A DNA stretch of 64,000 bases, from assembly GCF_947507565.1 (NCBI RefSeq), contig NC_089189.1, positions 310,001 through 374,000 of the forward strand. The letters run 5' to 3'. Source of the stretch: Oscarella lobularis. Its lineage: Eukaryota; Porifera; Homoscleromorpha; Homosclerophorida; Oscarellidae. The notes beneath the pieces are model-generated. The model saw only the letters and a program-made list of their open reading frames with translations, was not told the origin of the DNA and ran no database searches. Both the position numbers and the translations under genes were made by a program. Below, piece after piece: positions 33,684 through 44,219 of this stretch. Position 1 is the first letter of the stretch. Every line of letters starts with the position of its first letter.

Positions 33684-34062
33684 TGTGAGAGATCTGCGCG
33701 ACGGCGTAACGTTAGATCGGAAGTCGAAAACGCGCCGCTGTCAATCGAAGCGCGTCTCCCTGTGCACCTTAGTGTCGGTCGAAGCGACTGCGATGGCTTG
33801 TGGGACGAGATGAGCGAGAAAACGATGGATGCGTTCCTCTAATGAAAAACGAAAGGTTGACGCCCTCTTCGTCGATGCGCATGCGTTCATCTTTCTCAAG
33901 TCATTTTGACACCGAAACAGCTGCATTGCGGCCAACCTTTTCACTTTGCTATTGCATAACACCGCGCAATCTATAGTAGAGTAAAGGGTTCATTGGGAAG
34001 TCACAGAAGAGCGGCACAGCTTGCAACTTTTCCGTGCACGTGACCATCTCATATCTTGAGCA
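33684..34062. other. shared 5' region of RAB11 (-) and the LRR gene (+)
   Basis: 379 bases between two divergent starts. No TATA box or open frame of note; a probable bidirectional promoter. Confidence 0.5.
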
Positions 34063-35297
34063 ATGCTAAGACTTCACTGGCTATTTTGTCGCTGCTCTAA
34101 TAGCAGCACCAGCCAAGAAACCTCCTATAAGGTTCGTTGGGTATACAACATTCAGTTCAAAGTATCTCCTTTTCTAATACATTTGAGCCTATCTACAGTC
34201 ATAGTGCTTTACTTTTTAATATAAAACATATCAATACAGGTGGATGAGACTGGAAAAATAATAGAAGACGGCACCGAATGTGCCGTCTCTGTACGCACAT
34301 TTCACAAGGGCCGCTGTTGGACCATTACTTATGCTACAGAACAGCCTGTAACTGCTATCCAACTCCACTCTATTGTGGAACAAATCGATAAAACAGCTAC
34401 AAGCCTCACAATATCAGGTAATAATTTTAATTAGGTATATACAATTTAAAAAATTTTTTAGATTGTATGGTGATGGAATGTCCTGTCCTACTGGGCTCAT
34501 TTCATGACCTGACTCTACTGAATTTATCTCATAACGAACTAACAGACCTGCCTTGGTCCATCATCTATCTAAAAAATCTCAGGGAACTTGATCTAACAGA
34601 TAACTACCTAGTAAAAGAATCTACTTAAAAAAATTCAATAAATCAATACTTTTCTCAGACTACAGTACCCCAAAACGTTCAACATCTCAAAAATCTATCA
34701 CAACTTAAACTAAAGTAAGAAAAAAATTCAAAATAGATTTAAAAAATTTGATATTCTAGCTATAACGCGATAGCCTGTTTACCAGTGAACCTCCTCAATT
34801 TACCTCTAACCGTACTAGAAGTAATACACAACCCACTCCTCTCTCCACCCCCATCCGTCTGCTCAAAGGGACTCCCAGCAATAAAATCATACCTAGAAGC
34901 GAAATCGAAGCGCGCCGACTCCCTAGCCGAGTGGACAGTAAAACAAAAACAAAAAAAGATATTTCTAAAACGATTTTCGCTCCCTAGCAACCGTGGGTTA
35001 ATAACGAAAGCGCGAGAAGAGTCGAATCCCTAACGGATCTTTGCGTCAAGTAGAAAAATCAATAATAATTAATTAAAATGGAGTCCTCTTACTAGATCGA
35101 TTCTAAAAAGTCGCGTGAACTTCTTGGAGGCCCAATATCTTCCCCCGCTGCTCAAGAGCCGTCTCGCTCGTCGCGAGAAGCAGAAAGCGAAGCGAACGCT
35201 CAAGATAATGAAGTGCAGCGAATGCAAACGATACTTTACGACAAACGACAACTTCGAACAACACAACTGCGACAATATCACCGTTACAAAACTATGA
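34063..35297 (+). CDS. leucine-rich-repeat protein with C-terminal Cys/His motif
   Basis: Seven exons in frame; junctions include 34131/34240 and 34417/34462, a 50-base intron after AEWT (from about 34936) and one after LTDLCVK. The N-terminal 80 residues are unfamiliar. Leucine-rich repeats follow: LTLLNLSHNELTDLP, LRELDLTDNYLTTVP, LSQLKLNYNAIACLP, LTVLEVIHNPLLSPP. The C-terminal part (SLTDLCVKSILKSR, YLPPLLKSRLARRE) ends in CSECKRYFTTNDNFEQHNC, a possible zinc-binding C-x2-C..H-x3-C motif. Repeats followed by such a cysteine-containing tail occur in several small intracellular LRRC proteins; I cannot say which. It converges on the next gene with a 47-base gap. Confidence 0.7.
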
Positions 35298-35344
35298 GAC
35301 AATCACATTTTTATAATAATAATAATTATTATTTTTTTTAAATA

Positions 35345-37039
35345 TTAAGCGAGCACGTTTTCATTCGCGAGATGACTCTGTAGCGAATCTAGAACCGATA
35401 GGGAGTCGCGCGCCGACAGAGAAATCGCCTCTTGTCGAGCGTAGCGCAACAAAACGGACGCATTACCGCACGATTTTAAAAACAAGAACGATCTATATAT
35501 AAGACATAGGTGCGAGACTTTATTCTTGCGAAAATTGACTCTATCACCTGTACAGAGCGTAATGGGACGCTTCGGATTGTTTTATTAGACGTTTTAGGGT
35601 ATTTACGTCTTGTATGGCCTATGGGGATATTTAATTTTTTATTGATTTTTTGGGGTACGTTTTTTTTTTGTACTTTGAGTTTGAATTCCTCTACAATTTG
35701 ACGTAGATTTGCCGCGTTGGGTTTGGTATCGGCTAGCGCTGTCATACGCTGCGCCCATTCTTCGCAGAACGGGTTCGTATCTATGGATAGGGTCCTCTAA
35801 AGGGGTCCCTCCTCTAACTAGAGTCTTACCAGAGTGAGACAGCTGAAATGAATTCTGTTCTATCGTCACTAGAGACGCGTTTTCGTCGTTTTTCTCAAAG
35901 TCTAGCAAAATGGGAGTGGTGGGCGCCTTATGCAAAATCACCAAATAAGGACATAGTTTCAAACTGATTAATTATTTAACCTTTTCTTTAGTGTCTGGCT
36001 GGAGAAGAGCAGCTAAGCTGCACGTACTAACAAATCTACGAAACCTCGCGTTTTCAATTAAAAAAGAAACTATTGAAATTTTACTTCTCTATGTCCTGCC
36101 TATCCGTCTCAGTCCCACCGGAAAATTTAATAGGTGAATTCATCAAGGACTAGACTCCAACCAATAGCAATAATTATTTAATTATATATCTATTACTGAA
36201 TAGATGAGAGATGATAAACTAGAGCCCAGTTTCTCCACACAGTGACCTATGTACTCAACCTAAAAATTCAATAAGAAAACCCCCTTCAAAATTGTGCACA
36301 CTGCTACACTGTTTCGATGCCACGTGGCGAGCAGACGTTTCGCCTTATCAGAAATCGGATTACAACCGGAATCCTCAATAGAAAAAAATACATAAATATT
36401 TATAATTAATTGAATTATTTCACCTGAATGTCTTCCAAGATCAGTTGACAATACTCATCCAACTCAGAACAAAAACTAAAGAGCAAAGACTATATAATAA
36501 AAATATACTACTTATTGATTTTTTGCTACAGTTCTAAGCTACTCTCGGATGACGACAAGAAACAGACAACAAAGCGTTTCACGCCACCATCTCCCCATTT
36601 CTTATCCAATTTCGCCTGTAGCAAGCAATAGTAGCAAACCATGTCAAACCTGAAAAATTCAAAAAATATTCGGACATGCGTAGATATTGATTTTTTCGTG
36701 TTTACTCTGACGTAAACGTTGTTACGTTTCCACTTCCGCTATAAGCCAATCCTCGACTAAATCGCGAGTCGAGAAAGAGACGGAGGTTCAGTTCCGTCAC
36801 GGACGTCGTTATGTTGCTGCAAAGAGGCGAGAATCTGGACGAGAGCGTGCTGGGAGAGCGATTCGGCTTTAGGGAAAGGGGGGCTCACTTCAGTGTCGAA
36901 GAATCGCGTTTTCCCGAGACGAATTCCCATTCTTCGACACTAGAAAGACATTATCTAGATGCATTAGTTCATACGAAATCCAAATACTCGATAGAATCGA
37001 GAGAATAGAGGGCAAACAGGTGAGAAATCGCCTCAGCCA
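35345..37039 (-). CDS. unidentified multi-exon protein
   Basis: At least ten short exons on the minus strand, roughly 350 residues. The probable start is MAEAISHLFALYSLDSIEYL. Clearly coding pieces are FDMVCYYCLLQAKLDKKWG followed by KRFVVCFLSSSESSLEL, the exon with NPISDKAKRLLATWHRN, then LCPYLVILHKAPTTPILLDF, NPFCEEWAQRMTALADTKPN and the C-terminus ARQEAISLSARDSLSVLDSL ending at the stop 35345-35347. I recognise no domain. The frame of one exon near 36.7-36.85 kb is uncertain because two frames are open. No signal peptide or membrane segment is visible, suggesting an intracellular soluble protein. Its conserved-looking, cysteine-poor, leucine-rich style fits a housekeeping protein. Confidence 0.55.
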
Positions 37040-37204
37040 TGGTCGAAGCCAATCACGTGATAAAGCAACAGCCAATAGGAACAAACTATTCTTTCTCAAC
37101 ACTCAAACCAACGAAAATTCACAAATACTTTTAAATTTGGACCTGTCTAAAACATTCTCCGCGCCCTACGCTAAATAGTTGGCCCAACAAATCGACATAA
37201 AGTA

Positions 37205-40200
37205 CTACGAGTGCCGCGTCTTCATTTCAACAGCCGCTTTCTTCCTCCTCGCCTCCTCCTCCTTCTTTCTCTTCCCGCCGCGCGGCGTCGCATGCGAACA
37301 GAGTTTTATAAACAACGCTACCAATACAATAAGTCCCAAAGCAATCAACGCGACGGCCCACGGATATTTCTTGATCCAAGCGAGCGCCGTTTCGAGCGAT
37401 TCCGAACTGAATATCAAATTTTTCAATCGCGCTATGGGACCGTCCGAATCGACGAGCATGCAAAATTTGAGATGATCGCAGTAGCCTTCCGTGCCGTCGC
37501 ACGCGGACCCGGGCGCGAGATGGGCTCCAACGAGTCCCGTCTTATTCTAGTGCAAGTATACAAGTATAAAACCTCTATAGTATGACTTTGCGCATGCATG
37601 CAGTATAGCACGTATATCTATATTTAAGCGTACCTTTAGCTTGAACGACGACGTGCAGACTCCTTCATACATGCAGCAGACGTGGCACAGCTCTTCTTCT
37701 TCCGTGCATAGGCACTCGGCTGCCTCTAACGCCGTGCAAATCGAGCCGGTGCATTCCTGAAAGCGTATTCTCTATTTCTACGGCGACGCGAGGCATGCAG
37801 TCTCTATATTTTTACCCCATTCACGCACAAGTTGGCCCCGTCGTTGCAATGCGTTCCGTTTTCTCTGGGAGTAGGAGTCGGGCACGTGTCACTTAGACCA
37901 GTATACACCCAAAAGGTCAAGGGAAAGACTTGTACTATATGCGACTATACTACACCGCGAGGGAAAAGAGGATATGTGCAATTTTGAGGACCGTGGCAAT
38001 CGGTTTCCTTGGCGCACTGAAACTGATCCGAAGCGTTTCGATACTGGCAAGTATCCGGATCGCAGCACGGCCCATTGCCCCCGCTTTTAGTATAAGTATA
38101 GAGAACAATTTTAACTATAAGTATTATGAGCTTTACTCTCTTGCCTGCAAGTGGCGTTCCACTTGAACTGACACTCTTTTTCGTGCTGCGCCGGATAGCA
38201 GCATTTGTCGTCGCAATCTTCCGGAAAACCGCAATCGCATTCTTCGTCGTCGTCCAAAAGAAAGTTCCCGCAAATTCCAGCCTCGGCTATATATATATAA
38301 AACAATACAAACGAATGTAGAATAATAAAACGGATAGTTACGTTTCGTAAAGCAGCCTCTAGTCGCGTCTTGACCGCGTGCTACAATAACGTCAAGCATT
38401 TGACTACGACTGCACGGCGAAAATTCGTCGTTGTTATCCTCGGATCCAGTAGTCGCGCGAGCGTACATAATAAAATTTCCGCCCTTTGAATCACCCGGTA
38501 CGCATTGAGTACCAGGATTTCCTTGATCATGCTAAAAAAGCAGAGGGCCAATTATTTCTATAGCAGACGACTCTACACCTGAAGCCTCCGTTAAATTTAA
38601 ACCCGATGCCTCATTATTTCTAAACATTATTTCTATATAGCATTACTTCTAAACCTGAAGCCTCATAAAAATCGTCTTTGGCCGATTTTTAATTTTAAAC
38701 ATGGGACCTCATTATTTCTAAACCAAAGGGTTCATTATTTCTGAAGCTGAGGGCTCCTACACGACGCTGTCTCTATCTATGTGCAGTGCACGTTAAAATG
38801 ACCATATACTACCTTTCAGTAGTTAAGCGAATAACGATTTCCAATCTTACATTAGATCCAAAGTTGTGTCCCAACTCGTGCGCCAGTGTCAATGACGAAA
38901 CCTTCGAAGGAACAGTAGATCCAAAATTCAATCTCGTCAAAACGGCCGTATTCAAAGACTTAAACGTTCCCCCATCGAACGAGAGACTCCTATACTTCTC
39001 GCAAATTCCTCCAGCCACGGAAAACGTTGGTTCCCCAACAAAAGCCAATCCAAGAACGCCGTCATTGAAATCCCGATACGTAAACAAAATGGCAAGACAA
39101 AAGGCGTCGTGATCATATCGCGACCAGAAATCCAAAAAAGCGTTGACCCCAATAAAATCCTTTTCAAATTCGTCATTCACTGTGGGAGCATTAGGTGCTT
39201 CTGGAATATCATCATTGTTTCTCCACGCCGACAAACGACGAATTACAAATTGAATCAGATCCGGAGAACCATTATCGTTGAAATCCGTCCCAGAATAAAT
39301 CCGATTGGAGTCTTGCACGTGACTCACCATAGATTTGAAAGCATCCGCTTCGTTGCCAAAGAAACGAACCAATTTTTGATCCGCTGTTAGGAAGAGACGA
39401 CATTGGGTATTCTCCGTGTTCAACGCGCGTCGTTTCCGGCTCTTTTCCGGGGTCTCCGCGGTTTCCGTTTTCAATTTGTTAGCGCGCGTTAATTCCGCGC
39501 GCAAACGATCGCGCGTGGAGCACGTGGAGGCGTTGTGGAAGTCGAAGATGACGTCAGAGCCCTTGTACATGACCGAGTGGAAGTCGACGCCGCTGAAATA
39601 GCGCGACGACGGTTCTATGAAGTAGGATTCCTTGTCCACGTGAATTGCTACGTCCAAGTGCTTAGATTCGGTCAGGTGACCAAAGACGTAGGAGCGACCG
39701 TCGCCTGGGAAAATAATTTTCTTGGATAATTGATCACGTGATAAATAATTTTAAATATTTTATTAATATCACGTGAGGGAATAAACTGCATTGTACTATT
39801 TACCGTAGAGATAGCCGCGATAAATTTCTGACGTGTCGAATGGAATAGGATTGTTGCGACCGTCGACAAATGTTGCGTCGTCGGCGAAAATGCCCCGATC
39901 TGGCATTAGATGCAAGTGAAAATATCTGGTAGAAAAAAAAGGGGGCGTGGTGGGGTGGGGAGGCTTAGGCGTTTCTCCCGTTTCTCGTGCTTACCGGCCG
40001 TGCGATTCGAATTCGAGTCGAATGCGATCGTCTACGGATCGTTTCATGCGTTCGTGTTGCGCCGTGAGGTCGTTTCGGTCGAAACGAAGCGGTTCGTAGT
40101 GTCGAATGAAAGAATTGAGGCGGCGATAGGCTAAAACGGCGTCAATTCAATAAGTCGCGTGCACGTAGACGACGTCTCGTACCCGAATCGACTCCGGGGA

Positions 40201-40243
40201 GGAGAAGAAGGGCGAAAACGACAAGACAGAGCGAAGTTGTCAT
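37205..40243 (-). CDS. ADAM10: ADAM10 metalloprotease (Kuzbanian)
   Basis: Membrane protease that sheds Notch and other surface proteins. The start MTTSLCLVVFALLLLPGVDS is a signal peptide. The prodomain contains YFHLHLMPD and ends in a basic furin-like site KSRKRR. The catalytic domain has LTLAHELGHNFGS followed by HDQG, the zinc-binding HExxHxxGxxH motif, with FIMYARATTGSEDNN and FSPCSRSQM after it. The disintegrin part has ICGNFLLDDDEECDCGFPED, and the cysteine-rich part SICTALEAAECLC and ELCHVCCM. DSDGPIARLKNLIFS precedes the membrane segment AVALIALGLIVLVALFIKLC and a short basic tail. All match ADAM10 in order. About ten exons. Confidence 0.95.
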
Positions 40244-40531
40244 GGTTGACGCGCGCACAGGAAGACCACGCCCTGCCCATAAATAGATTTATTTATTTAC
40301 ATAGGAAAAAAAGTGACCTTTTTTCAGGTTCTACGCGCACGAATGACGAGTGGTGTAGCTACGACAGTTCCGTGTTTGTAAAACTTCACCTAATGTCGTG
40401 ATAGCCCTAGTGTTTTTTCTCACTTGGATCTAAAGCGTGCCACGCCCCCACGCCCCTCCCAAGACATTTCTTTTATGCATGTATTCCCAATATATAGACC
40501 AGAGAGTCACAAGACACAGACAGAAGACTGA
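40244..40531. other. intergenic between ADAM10 start and antizyme 3' end
   Basis: 288 bases, no gene seen. Contains the ADAM10 promoter and presumably the antizyme 3' UTR. Confidence 0.45.
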
Positions 40532-41262
40532 CTAATCATCTAATTCAACAAACATAGCAAAGACCTCTTCGTTTTCAATAAGCGACGCCCCAGGAGGAAC
40601 CACGCTGAACCCAAGAAATCGAAACACCTTGACGACATCGGCTAAATAAAATTATTTAATTGATTTTCAGTCAAATATTGAGACAGCGTCCCATCTTACA
40701 AAAATCTGGCCTGTTCTTCAGAAAACAGATGAGTAGACGATGACAACAAAGTGTCTCTTCGGCATAATCCAAGAGCTCAATGAGACTATTTAATCATTAT
40801 TATTTTTATTGATTTTCTGACTAATGACTTCTTTTCCTACCAATCTCTGCTTCGCGTTGGGAGAGGCCCCATAGGAACACATACAAAGACGTCTTTATCC
40901 ACTTGGACTCCATCCCACTGAGCTAGAACGCTACCCACTTGGCGAATCGAATAGGAAAACGTTTTAGCGCGACGTTTCACTGCGCTATCCTAAAGCGCGC
41001 TATTAGTGAATGAATGAATGAATGAATGAAACATTTTTGTCCGCCGGTGCACGTGCAAAGGTCGTCACGAGCACGTGCGTAAAATGGAAGCGGATGTCAC
41101 GTGCATTTCGTACCATGAAGAGATCTAAGGGAAAGTCTTTACTGCCGTCTTCGTCGTCCGCTTCGCCGACGGCATCGCACGTGTTATCGTCGTAGCGGAC
41201 ATCAGGAGTACCAGTCGAGGCCGCGAGGTTCGTGATAACAGCCGTCGAAGGAGTAGCGATCC
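40532..41262 (-). CDS. OAZ: ornithine decarboxylase antizyme, with programmed +1 frameshift; first exon not located
   Basis: Antizyme binds ornithine decarboxylase and sends it to the proteasome, closing the polyamine feedback loop. The frame before the shift reads GLDWYS then TGA (41204-41202). In the +1 frame it continues DVRYDDNTCDAVGEADDEDG, then SIRQVGSVLAQWDGV, LIELLDYAEETLCCHRLLIC, and ends VFRFLGFSVVPPGASLIENE..FAMFVELDD, the antizyme signature. Downstream exons join in frame across introns of 45-130 bases. The exon containing the shift begins at 41262; it needs an upstream exon ending with two codon bases, which I could not assign (somewhere beyond 41300). In animals high polyamine raises frameshifting at TCC-TGA. 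Confidence 0.92.
41009..41033. repeat. tetranucleotide microsatellite (TGAA)n in an antizyme intron
   Basis: TGAATGAATGAATGAATGAA, about five to six units, lies between two antizyme exons. Confidence 0.7.
41202..41207 (-). promoter_or_regulatory. programmed +1 ribosomal frameshift site (TCC TGA T)
   Basis: On the minus strand the sequence is TAC TCC TGA TGT. The stop TGA ends the first frame, and skipping one base opens the long second frame starting GAT GTC CGC. This is the conserved antizyme shift site of animals. Confidence 0.9.
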
Positions 41263-43518
41263 CTAAGGGGCGATGAAATAGCGTGATCGCGACTCGATTA
41301 CGTTGCGATTACATGGACGATGTTGTCGAGTCGCCCCTGGAAGGCTCGTCTTGTCGTTTCGATGCCGTTTCGAACGGATTTTCGCAACTTTTGCGGCAAC
41401 AATGGCCGAGATGACGTAGAGCGATGCGCCTGCGCGTTATGTGTAAATGAAGTAGGCGTGATTAGCAGCAAGGGAAAGATGGTTCGAAAATCCGACTATT
41501 TCATGCAGGCGCCTATGGCGTTTTATGTTTAGAAATTTCGATTTTGTGGAGATCTCGATTGTCCCGACTGGGTTTTGGCGGAAATCAGCATCCTTTCGAA
41601 AATCGTGAGTAGCTCCGCGTCCGTAGCGTCGCTAGCGAGTCCAACGCGCTCTAGTTCGTTTTCGAAACATCCTCTCGAACGATAGCTTGCTACGCTAGAG
41701 CCGCAGAGTCCAAAACACGCCGTTTAGACAGTAAACTCGCTTATGCAGTGCCGTAACTTTCTCTAGACGTCAGTAAAGATGAAGCAATTGTGCGTACAAG
41801 TGATTCGCGATCTCATTGACGATAGCATTGACGTGAGCACATCAATCGCGTATAGGGGTCCTCGAAATCGAAACCGAAATTTTCCGTATTTCAGTACGCC
41901 AAAATTTTCAAATTGACGGCAGACGCAAAATACGGTATTGAAATCAACTCCTAACTTGCACACGTCACTAAGACGCTCTAATCAAATTAAGAATCTTCTG
42001 ACGTCAGAGCAGCGGTTGCCACGCTCTCCTTCATTCTTTCAAGCGCCGCTAAATATAACGTTGATAGCGAGACGCTCAGTAGCGAACTTCAGCAACTTGG
42101 CTTACCAAAAGGCATAATATAGTCCAATAATACACGCTTATAGCTAATGCGGAGAGCAGAACTCTCCGCCGCCTTATGTAGAGCTTATGGAGATGGCCAA
42201 ACGAAATTGCAAGATTCTCTAAGGCAGAATAGCCTAAGGCGTAATAAAAATTATATGTCCTCCGTCCCGAGTCAATAGTCTTAGTCCAACGCATTTTTGT
42301 AGTCTCGAGGCTCAGGTCCGTGGACTGGAGGGTTGACTACGTTCTGAGTTCGAATGACGTGACGGTAAGGGAGTAAGCCACTACTTTGAACCGGTGCCGT
42401 GTGACTCGTCCTCAGGACGTCGACGAGCCATTCGTACAAATCAAAATAAACAAGGAAGGAAGCGATTCCGTAGCCTTTACAGCGAGCCCAGACAAGTTTC
42501 GTCTCTTGCTCAACGGTGAATTAATTAATTGACCGCAGTAGCAGTGCATTTCGTATAAATAAGATTTTTTAGAATTGAAACAGGTCTATGCTCTCATGGA
42601 AGGCCAATCGTAAATTCAAACGTTATACAGATATTGCTTTCGTTTTTTTTTTTTGTGTGTGGTGGGGGGAGGGGACGATTGCTAATAAAAATGATAACTT
42701 CTCCCGCGATGTATGCGCACGTTTCTCCCTTGGGAACCTTTCCTATATGTAATAAACATCGGAGGAGCGAATATTTATATGACTCTGCACAAACAAGTAA
42801 GGAAATGACCGTAAAGCGATAAGGAATCAAAGATTCCGCCTCCTTTTCCAGCGAGACGGCTCTACCGGCTAAATCGGGAAACGAAGCCTGAGAACTTAAT
42901 TGACTTACAATTAAGTTCTAGCAGCTTTGACGTTCCGACAGCAGTCCGGCCCGAATTCAAGTCAGTGGGGATGGACTGGTATTATTCATGAAAAGGACTC
43001 GGAATCTAAGGCACGTTAATTGCCTTTGCCCATCAATTTATAATTTACAATCGTAGGTGAACCTAATCGAATGTGGCGATTATTCCGAGAACGTGACTGG
43101 TCATTTGCAATGGCGCGGCCCGCGGGGGCGGCGGCGACCCTTGTAGACTACAAACACAAACTGCTTCCTTTCCGCGTGGCGTGACCCCCCGCACCGGGCC
43201 AGACTTATTACTGCATGACCCGCCCCCGAACTTTGTAGACTTCACCTTCCTACTGGCTGATTCGCCTTTCGCAGTCGCTCGCCCACGGGGTTTCAACTAT
43301 CTCTTTAATTTATCCAGTGCAACGTACTAGTAGGGCTGCCTTTTTCCTTCGCTTCCTCCGTCGGACGTTGAAAGCGCTAAGTCAACTGTCACTACTAAGC
43401 TAAGTCAATTTTTTAAGTTTATGTTACATCTCACATATCTACCCTAAAAGCAATTGCCTAGTTTTCAGTGCATGCACGCTCTACTGCCGCGACGACAAGG
43501 CGACTCGCAGTGCTCAAT
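41263..43518. other. gene-poor region upstream of antizyme and of ligand D
   Basis: Must contain the antizyme first exon(s) near its left end. From about 42690 to 43430 the sequence resembles 44400-45205 upstream of ligand E (shared GACGGC..ACC(G/A)GCTAAATC.GG..AACGAAG and TTTTTCCTTCGCTTCCTC), so it belongs to the D/E segmental duplication. Around 42300-42470 there is a stretch with GAGTTCGAATGAC, resembling a Pol III B box, perhaps an old SINE. No other gene is supported. Confidence 0.5.
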
Positions 43519-44219
43519 ATGATTCGCTTAGTTCTCCTATTACTCGTTTCTTGTGTCTGTCACTGAACGGGACAGCGGTCACAACGTCGCGCTGCACGGG
43601 CTATTGCCGACGCAAGCGACTGCGCTCATGCACGAATTATCTACAGCGCTGCATCAGGAAGAATGCTGACGTTCCGAAAAGGCGTTATCGGTTTGAAAGC
43701 CAGTTGCCGCTACGTGGGATTCAACGAATTGTTTTATATTATGCCCGATTTCGACAGCCAATCGATGAACGTCACGACGCTTAGTCGTAGTGCAAGTCTC
43801 ACCGTCGACAGAAAATGGAAACTCGTGCTTAATAAAGTACGTTGGCAGTCACAATAGTCTAATAATTGTTTCTAATTTCATCGTTTCTAGTTCAAGCCGA
43901 CGAAAACGCGGATATTTTTTCTCAAGAATAATCCGAAAGTAGACCAAACGTATTACATGTGCGCCGAGAAAGGAAATGGTAATTCGGCGCTGGTCTCGCC
44001 GAATGGAGACGCCAAATGGCACAGGTTGCGTAAACATAACTGTTCGGGCTTTGAAAAGTGCGTCAGGAAGAACAAGAACATTACTAAATGCGGCCTGTCT
44101 AGCAAAAAAGCTCGCCAATTTAAAATACGATTCAAAGGACTTATCGAAGAAACGATGGTGGAAAATAAGGTGCGAGAACAGTGTAAGAAACACGGCTTCA
44201 TTCTTCCCCTACCCCACTG
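43519..44219 (+). pseudogene. ligand D, secreted beta-trefoil gene with an in-frame stop after the signal peptide
   Basis: The ATG is followed by a signal peptide (MIRLVLLLLVSCVC) very like ligand E, then His and a TGA at 43564-43566. After the TGA the same frame stays open and matches E: IIYSAASGRMLTFRKGV, GFNELFYI, then intron at 43838-43890, then FKPTKTRIFFLKNN, TYYMCAEKGNG, SALVSPNGDAK. Nothing else is broken. Either it is a young pseudogene, or a 30-base intron (GT at about 43548 to AG at 43577) removes the stop; that is shorter than the other introns here. Duplicate of ligand E including about 700 bases of upstream sequence. Confidence 0.55.

Noticed and set aside
36811-37008. Plus-strand frame opposite the unidentified gene
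   Set aside because: Antisense of exons on the minus strand, no supporting features.
42296-42370. tRNA gene
   Set aside because: Only a B-box-like sequence; no acceptor stem or cloverleaf could be formed by eye.
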